From: a virus
DNA length: 26,402 bases
Strand: one strand, 5' to 3'
Virus record (IMG/VR): IMGVR_UViG_3300040816_000681
Coordinates: 1 to 26,402 of that record
Each line of letters opens with the position of its first letter. Position 1 is the first letter of the stretch. The notes beneath the pieces are model-generated. The model was not told the origin of the DNA and made no database searches. It worked only from the letters and a program-made list of their open reading frames with translations. The translations under genes and the position numbers were made by a program. This document shows, one piece after another, positions 22,045-26,402 of the stretch.

Positions 22045-22161
22045 ATGAAAGTAAAGATGGAAATAGAAATTGATACAGAGAATAATCAAGATCTAAATAC
22101 CATACAGGAGTTAATTGATCTTTTAAAGCAATTAGCAGAAAATTATAACTACGAGGATTAA
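22045..22161 (+). CDS. 38-residue acidic mini-protein
   Basis: I place the start at the ATG at 22045, which begins two bases after the polymerase stop and has GGAG about seven bases upstream. The product begins MKVKMEIEIDTENNQDLNTI and continues as one helix with leucines at heptad-like spacing (LIDLLKQLAEN). It is too small to assign. Its place directly after gene 43 with a good ribosome site suggests co-expression with the polymerase. Confidence 0.55.
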   Translation: MKVKMEIEIDTENNQDLNTIQELIDLLKQLAENYNYED

Positions 22162-22165
22162 GAAA

Positions 22166-22300
22166 ATGAAAACTCTATCTATTTTATTAATTGCAACTAT
22201 GTTTTTAGGAGGATGCGCAAGCCGTGAAATTAGAAACAATCCTGACACCATAGTAGATGACCTTTTGATACTAGGAACGATGGGATTATATAGGGGTTAA
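22166..22300 (+). CDS. 44-residue lipoprotein
   Basis: The short frame begins five bases after the preceding stop, with an ACGAGGAT ribosome-site-like stretch upstream. MKTLSILLIATMFLGGC is a clear lipoprotein signal with lipobox F-L-G-G-C and Cys17 as the lipidated residue. The mature chain is 28 residues (ASREIRNNPDTIVDDLLILG onward), polar then hydrophobic. It ends two bases before the next ATG. Small phage lipoproteins can block superinfection or alter the outer membrane; which applies here is unknown. Confidence 0.7.
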   Translation: MKTLSILLIATMFLGGCASREIRNNPDTIVDDLLILGTMGLYRG

Positions 22301-22301
22301 A

Positions 22302-22715
22302 ATGAAAGTAGGATTCACATGCAGCACATTTGATTTGCTACACGCAGGACACGTACAAATGTTACGTGAAGCAAAAGAACAATGCGAATATCTTATGGTA
22401 GGATTACAAATGGATCCTAGTGCAGATCGTCCTAACAAAAATCCGCCTATACAAACTGTTGTTGAACGTTATACACAACTTAAAGCGGTTGGATATGTAG
22501 ACGAAATAATTCCTTATGGTACTGAAGAAGATCTAGAAGATATTTTGAGTATGTATACTATACATGTACGTATCTTAGGAGAAGAATATCGAGATAAAGA
22601 TTTTACAGGTAAAGACATTTGTCGTAAACGTGATATTGATTTGTATTTTAATAAACGAGATCACCGTTTTAGTTCTAGCGACTTAAGAAAAAGGGTAATA
22701 AATCGTGGCAAATAA
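22302..22715 (+). CDS. Cytidylyltransferase-family enzyme (TagD-like)
   Basis: The 137-residue protein is a compact nucleotidyltransferase: VGFTCSTFDLLHAGHVQMLR has the HxGH motif (HAGH, residues 14-17), and the end has RFSSSDLRKRV, the equivalent of the RTEGISTS-type motif. Size and layout match glycerol-3-phosphate cytidylyltransferase (TagD) and related sugar-phosphate cytidylyltransferases, which make CDP-activated precursors. AGGGG lies five bases before the ATG. It overlaps the next gene by 11 bases and forms a coupled set with the phosphomannomutase-like and epimerase genes, so a role in activating a sugar or polyol for surface or virion glycans is likely. The exact substrate is not determined. 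Confidence 0.88.
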   Translation: MKVGFTCSTFDLLHAGHVQMLREAKEQCEYLMVGLQMDPSADRPNKNPPIQTVVERYTQLKAVGYVDEIIPYGTEEDLEDILSMYTIHVRILGEEYRDKDFTGKDICRKRDIDLYFNKRDHRFSSSDLRKRVINRGK

Positions 22716-23418
22716 ATTTATATTCGATGTAGACGGCACACTTACCCCTAGTAGAGGAACAATCGATCAAGATTTCTGTGTGTTCTTTACTACATTTTGT
22801 GCAAATAACGATGTGTATCTTGTTACAGGTAGTGATAAACCAAAAACCATAGAACAAATAAGTGAAGAAGTTTATAGTCTTTGTAAACGTGTATACCAAT
22901 GTAACGGTAACGATGTTTGGGAAGGTGAAAAACACATTCGCACTAATGATTGGACACTTCCAGAAGATGCACACGAATGGTTAAGTATAAAATTAAACGA
23001 AAGTGATTTTTATTTACGCACAGGAATACACTTCGAACATCGTCCAGGTATGGTTAATTTTAGTATAGTAGGTCGTAATGCCACTAAAGAACAACGTACA
23101 GAATATGTAGACTGGGATTTAAGGTTCGATGAACGTATTGATATTGCACACAACTTTAACTTACTGTTTCCTGAACTAGAAGCAAAAGTAGGGGGCGAAA
23201 CAGGAATTGATATTAGTGCCAAAGGATTAGATAAAAGTCAAATTATAAAAGATTTTGATCCGGAAGACACTTTATGGTTTTTTGGAGATAGAATAGATGA
23301 AGGCGGAAACGACTATCCTCTAGCACAAGTAGTAGATCACTACAGACATGTAACTGGTTGGAGGAACACAAAAGAATTTTTATCTTGGTTTCAGGAACAA
23401 GGAATAGCAAATAGATGA
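22705..23418 (+). CDS. Phosphomannomutase-like HAD enzyme
   Basis: The start is a GTG 11 bases inside the preceding gene. The 237-residue protein follows the eukaryotic-type phosphomannomutase plan (HAD subfamily IIB): KFIFDVDGTLTPSR with nucleophile Asp8 and Asp10, VYLVTGSDKPKT, the cap-domain substrate segment RPGMVNFSIVGRNAT, then GIDISAKGLDKSQI and WFFGDRIDEGGNDYPLA with metal-binding Asp residues. This family interconverts mannose-6-phosphate and mannose-1-phosphate; relatives act on other hexose phosphates or as phosphatases. With a cytidylyltransferase before it and an epimerase after it, it would supply an activated sugar. It overlaps the epimerase by four bases. Confidence 0.88.
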   Translation: MANKFIFDVDGTLTPSRGTIDQDFCVFFTTFCANNDVYLVTGSDKPKTIEQISEEVYSLCKRVYQCNGNDVWEGEKHIRTNDWTLPEDAHEWLSIKLNESDFYLRTGIHFEHRPGMVNFSIVGRNATKEQRTEYVDWDLRFDERIDIAHNFNLLFPELEAKVGGETGIDISAKGLDKSQIIKDFDPEDTLWFFGDRIDEGGNDYPLAQVVDHYRHVTGWRNTKEFLSWFQEQGIANR

Positions 23419-24191
23419 AAATATTACTAACAGGATATTACGGCTTTATTGGTTCTGCGCTATGGAATCGTTTGCTAAAAGCAGGTCATAATTTAACTGG
23501 ATTAGATATTGCAGCAAATGGACTTGATAATCTTTTATACTGTGATTTCCCTACAGACGACTTTGACTTAGTGATACACCTAGCAGGCAAGAGTGGTGTA
23601 CGTGAAAGTTTACAAGACCCTGCAGGCTATTGGAATAACAACGTAGAAGCAAGCCGTAGACTGTTTGAACGATACGAAGGTACACGTATACTATATGCGA
23701 GCAGTTCAAGCGCATACGAACCTGATCTTAATCCTTATGCAGCAAGTAAATATTGTTTAGAGGAACTTGCAGAGCGTTACAACGCAGGAAATATGCTAGG
23801 TATGCGATTTCATACTGTATACTGTGATAGTTGTCCTAGAGAAAACATGTTCTTTAACAAGTTACGAAACAATACATTAGAATATACTACTAAGCACTAT
23901 AGAGATTTTATACACTTAGAAGATGTTCTTGATGCAATAGAAATATTAATATCAAAAGATTATGTCAACGGTATAGTTGACATTGGTACGGGGCATCCAG
24001 TTAGGATCCAAGACTTGGCACCGGAATTACCTGTGCGTCTAAATACCCCAGGAGAACGAGAATGGACTTGTGCTAACACAGAAAAAATGAAGGCACTAGG
24101 CTTTAAACCTAAATACACGGTAGAAAAGTTCTTGACAAACAACAACTTAGGCAATATAATAAATTTATTCAATGGAGAAACTATAAAATGA
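23415..24191 (+). CDS. NAD-dependent sugar-nucleotide epimerase/dehydratase
   Basis: The 258-residue protein is a short-chain extended-type reductase. The N-terminus MKILLTGYYGFIGSALWNRL has the Gly-rich NAD(P) loop (G7, G10, G13). HLAGKSGVRESLQDP is the conserved strand-4 region, and SSSSAYEPDLNPYAASK contains the catalytic Ser and Y108-x-x-x-K112. It resembles UDP-glucose 4-epimerase and related enzymes but is some 60 residues shorter than usual (about 320-340), mostly in the C-terminal substrate domain, so its substrate is uncertain. It closes the sugar cassette and overlaps the clamp gene by four bases. Its 3' end carries the clamp promoter. Confidence 0.88.
   Translation: MKILLTGYYGFIGSALWNRLLKAGHNLTGLDIAANGLDNLLYCDFPTDDFDLVIHLAGKSGVRESLQDPAGYWNNNVEASRRLFERYEGTRILYASSSSAYEPDLNPYAASKYCLEELAERYNAGNMLGMRFHTVYCDSCPRENMFFNKLRNNTLEYTTKHYRDFIHLEDVLDAIEILISKDYVNGIVDIGTGHPVRIQDLAPELPVRLNTPGEREWTCANTEKMKALGFKPKYTVEKFLTNNNLGNIINLFNGETIK
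24132..24160 (+). promoter_or_regulatory. Consensus sigma70 promoter for gene 45
   Basis: TTGACA at 24132-24137 and TATAAT at 24155-24160 match the host consensus at all 12 positions, with the ideal 17-base spacer, inside the last codons of the epimerase gene. The expected start near 24167 leaves a leader of about 20 bases containing GGAG (24174-24177) before the ATG at 24188. It would let the clamp be made independently of the sugar operon. Confidence 0.85.
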
Positions 24192-24916
24192 AAGATATCT
24201 TACAAGACGTAGTAGCACATACTCACGCACTAGGCTTTTTGTCGCTTGTGAAAGTAAGCAACGAAGAAGGCACACAAATTGACTCAATGGCAGAAGATCG
24301 TTCTGTTATTATGTCAGCAACAACAGCAAATCCAGTTAACGAGTTTGTAGGCACATTTGGTATGCCTAACTTAGACAAACTATCGCTACACTTAAAGAAT
24401 CCTGAGTACAAAGATAATGCAAAGATTGATGTAGTGCAGGCAGAACGCAACGGCGAAACTATTCCTACACACATTCACTTTGAAAATGCAGCAGGTGATT
24501 TTGAAAATGATTATCGCTTTATGAACAAAGCAATCATTGAAGAAAAACTAAAAACTGTAAAGTTTAAAGGCGCAGCTTGGGCTGTAGAATTTGCTCCAAG
24601 CATGGCTGCTATTAGTCGTATGAAACTTATGGCGGCAGCACATAGTGAAGAGCCTACTTTTAATGTTAGTACTAAAGACGGTAACTTAGTATTTGCATTT
24701 GGTGATGCAAGCACACACGCAGGTGAGTTTGTATTTGAAGCAGGCATTGAAGGTACACTACAACATACATGGAGTTGGCCTGTTGCACAGGTACAAGCAA
24801 TCTTAGGTTTAGATGGTGATGCTACAATGAGCATTTCAGATCAAGGTGCGATGAAGATTAGCGTAAACTCAGGTATGGCAACATACGATTACATCTTGCC
24901 AGCGCAGAGTAAGTAA
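24188..24916 (+). CDS. 45: Sliding clamp (T4 gp45-like)
   Basis: The 242-residue protein matches phage gp45 clamps in length and in several stretches: an N-terminal strand-helix unit, FGMPNLDKLSLHLKNP, FKGAAWAVEFAPSMAAISRM, then LVFAFGDASTHAGEFVFEAG and the C-terminal strand MATYDYILPAQSK. T4 gp45 forms a trimeric ring that tethers gp43 to DNA and also activates late transcription with gp33 and gp55. Only the clamp and polymerase of that system are in the window; the loader genes 44 and 62 are not. It has its own perfect promoter. Codon choice is richer in GC than that of many neighbours, in keeping with high expression. Confidence 0.92.
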   Translation: MKDILQDVVAHTHALGFLSLVKVSNEEGTQIDSMAEDRSVIMSATTANPVNEFVGTFGMPNLDKLSLHLKNPEYKDNAKIDVVQAERNGETIPTHIHFENAAGDFENDYRFMNKAIIEEKLKTVKFKGAAWAVEFAPSMAAISRMKLMAAAHSEEPTFNVSTKDGNLVFAFGDASTHAGEFVFEAGIEGTLQHTWSWPVAQVQAILGLDGDATMSISDQGAMKISVNSGMATYDYILPAQSK

Positions 24917-24917
24917 T

Positions 24918-25004
24918 ATGGGCGAAGTTGCAACAGCAATTAGCATATTGGCCGTTATTATAATTGGCTTTTATATAATAGCAGTATCGGAAATTAATAA
25001 ATGA
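24918..25004 (+). CDS. 28-residue single-span microprotein
   Basis: A short frame beginning two bases after the clamp stop (ATG 24918) and overlapping the next ATG by four bases (ATGA). The product is nearly one membrane helix: MGEVATAISILAVIIIGFYI followed by IAVSEINK. The tight packing at both ends supports translation as a coupled micro-gene. It could be a membrane regulator, but nothing specific is visible. Confidence 0.5.
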   Translation: MGEVATAISILAVIIIGFYIIAVSEINK

Positions 25005-26402
25005 ATAAAGACTTAACTGCAACACAAAATGATTACGCTAGATTTTTACCAGCACTAAGTGGCTTTTATGCAACTTATGTGGGCAAACAGCGTTATGACG
25101 AATATGTAGATAAGTCACGCATTCCTGCAAACTTTACTCACGGTGTTGAAAGTCTTAACTATCTTAACAAACAAGAAGGACAGTTCCAGTATCAGTGGAC
25201 ACTGTACTCAGCAGGACATGCTGAACTTGATGTAAACAAACATTCACCTAAAGAAGATATGGTGCGTAATAGAGATAGACAAAACTCTTGGATACTAGGC
25301 GACTCAGGTGGCTTCCAAATTGGTAAAGGTGTATGGGAAGGTGACTGGAAAAATCCTAATTGTCCAAAGGCAGCAAAGAAAAGAGATCAAGTTCTCCGTT
25401 GGATGGATGCTTATATGGACTACGGAATGATTCTTGATATCCCTGCCTGGGTATGTCGTTCGCCTGCTGGTAGAGAAGCAACTGGTATTACTAGTTACAT
25501 TGAAGCCGTAGAAGGAACTTACATTAACAATGACTACTGGATTGCTAATCGCACAGGCGCTTGCAAATTCTTAAATGTGCTACAAGGCGAGAATCACGCT
25601 GAAGCAGATGACTGGTACGATCGTATGAAGAAATACTGCGATCCAAAACAATATCCAGACAATCACTTTAATGGTTGGGCAATGGGTGGACAAAACATGT
25701 GTGATGTACACTTGGTGCTTAAACGTATTGTAACTATGCACTTTGATGGATTGTTAGAAAAAGGCATTCACGATGTAATGCACTTCTTAGGCACAAGCAA
25801 ACTAGAGTGGGCTACGCTACTAACTGATGTTCAAAGAGCAGTAAGGAAGAATTATAATGAAAACTTTACTATTACTTTTGATTGTGCTAGTCCTTTCTTG
25901 GCAACCGCGAATGGACAAATCTACATTCAGAATGAGACTGCGGACAGAAGCAAATGGACGTATCGTATGGTGCCATCAGTTGACGATAAAAAATATGCTA
26001 CAGACAACCGCCTGTTTAAAGACGCTGTTATATCAGATGGGATATTTAAAAACTTTGAAGACTCGCCAATCACTGCTGAACTCAAAGTATCAGACGTTTG
26101 TACATATGCTCCCGGTGACCTAAATAAGATCGGGAAAGAAGGAAAAACATCTTGGGATAGTTTTAGTTATGCTATCCAAATGGGACACAACGTATGGAGC
26201 CACATTAATGCAGTCCAAGAAGCAAACAGACAATACGACAATGGAGTCATTCCAAAAATGCTTGTACAAGAGCGTTTTGACAGGATTCTATTTAGAGATG
26301 TTGTGGAAGAAATATTTGCAATTACAAACAAAGACGAAGCCCTAGCAAAAATTGATGAGTATTCAAAGTTTTGGATGGCTATTCCAGGTACACGAGGTGC
26401 TA
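25001..26402 (+). CDS. dpdA: DpdA/TGT-like 7-deazaguanine DNA transglycosylase, 3' truncated
   Basis: The frame runs open to the window end (467 residues seen). It has the hallmarks of tRNA-guanine transglycosylases: ILGDSGGFQIGKG with Asp101 at the general-acid/base position, FLNVLQGENHAEADDWYDRM, GWAMGGQNMCDVHL, HFLGTSKLEWATLLTDVQRA and TFDCASPFLATANGQIYI with nucleophile candidate Asp294. No CxCxxC zinc cluster of canonical TGT is visible in the part seen. In phages, TGT-fold proteins of this kind are mostly DpdA, which swaps guanine in DNA for preQ0-type bases and blocks restriction enzymes. Biosynthesis genes (folE, queD, queE, queC) are not in the window, so the base may come from the host or from elsewhere in the genome. 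Confidence 0.82.
   Translation, partial: MNKDLTATQNDYARFLPALSGFYATYVGKQRYDEYVDKSRIPANFTHGVESLNYLNKQEGQFQYQWTLYSAGHAELDVNKHSPKEDMVRNRDRQNSWILGDSGGFQIGKGVWEGDWKNPNCPKAAKKRDQVLRWMDAYMDYGMILDIPAWVCRSPAGREATGITSYIEAVEGTYINNDYWIANRTGACKFLNVLQGENHAEADDWYDRMKKYCDPKQYPDNHFNGWAMGGQNMCDVHLVLKRIVTMHFDGLLEKGIHDVMHFLGTSKLEWATLLTDVQRAVRKNYNENFTITFDCASPFLATANGQIYIQNETADRSKWTYRMVPSVDDKKYATDNRLFKDAVISDGIFKNFEDSPITAELKVSDVCTYAPGDLNKIGKEGKTSWDSFSYAIQMGHNVWSHINAVQEANRQYDNGVIPKMLVQERFDRILFRDVVEEIFAITNKDEALAKIDEYSKFWMAIPGTRGA

Noticed and set aside
22265-22292. TTGATA - 16 bases - TATATA before the TagD-like gene
   Set aside because: Both boxes are imperfect, and the start site would fall after the AGGGG ribosome site and almost on the ATG, so the transcript would lack the site.
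25857-26123. 88-codon frame with a lipoprotein-like hydrophobic start
   Set aside because: It is a shifted frame inside the DpdA-like gene, whose catalytic FDCASP segment is encoded by the same bases, and the rest of its product is unconvincing.
1-26402. tRNA genes, CRISPR arrays, insertion sequences, integrase or attachment sites
   Set aside because: Reading through the short intergenic gaps showed no cloverleaf-like segment, no spaced direct repeats and no transposase or recombinase motif. I could not run a search tool.

Overview
The window looks like a stretch of an AT-rich, T4-like marine myovirus genome. Every supportable gene lies on the plus strand and most neighbours overlap by 1-20 bases or sit a few bases apart, as in phage genomes. 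The diagnostic genes are a family B DNA polymerase like T4 gp43 (19371-22043) and a sliding clamp like T4 gp45 (24188-24916). Many small conserved proteins resemble those of cyanophages and pelagiphages. No photosynthesis gene is present, so a cyanobacterial host is not indicated. A marine alphaproteobacterium is possible, but that is an inference only. No tRNA, CRISPR array, insertion sequence or integrase was seen, and no gap over 300 bases lacks a gene.

Layout. (1) 2-1128: two unrecognised, probably structural proteins. (2) 1131-2820: a lysis block of GH19 endolysin with a peptidoglycan-binding domain, an inner-membrane spanin, an overlapping lipoprotein (outer-membrane spanin) and a second, partly nested small lipoprotein. 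(3) 2824-4462: a strong sigma70-type promoter driving a phage IscU (Fe-S scaffold), then small proteins including three membrane proteins, one with an EF-hand. (4) 4506-8708: a proteostasis operon dnaJ-def-clpA plus an unknown gene. The dnaJ start codon lies in a hairpin whose loop carries a late-promoter-like motif. (5) 8713-18390: a run of virion-like or unknown proteins. They include an HxGH nucleotidyltransferase, an SGNH hydrolase, a HAD/ParB-like multidomain protein, a metallothionein-like mini-protein and a 984-residue protein with a peptidoglycan-binding domain. Many begin with a short leader containing [LI]xE, reminiscent of T4 capsid-targeting propeptides. (6) 18394-19294: a second sigma70-type promoter, a DsbA-like small DNA-binding protein and small membrane proteins. 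(7) 19371-22300: DNA polymerase, a 38-residue protein and a small lipoprotein. (8) 22302-24191: a sugar-nucleotide cassette (cytidylyltransferase, phosphomannomutase-like HAD, epimerase). (9) 24132-26402: a perfect-consensus sigma70 promoter, the sliding clamp, a one-helix microprotein and a truncated DpdA/TGT-like enzyme, probably for 7-deazaguanine DNA modification.

How it may work together (inference). Host-type promoters drive iscU, the dsbA-like gene and the clamp, so these can be expressed before phage late factors appear. The IscU, J-protein, deformylase and ClpA would adjust host Fe-S assembly and protein turnover. gp43 and gp45 replicate the DNA, and the DpdA-like enzyme would shield it from restriction. 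The central block may encode proteins packaged in the head and delivered with the DNA. The lysis block ends the cycle.
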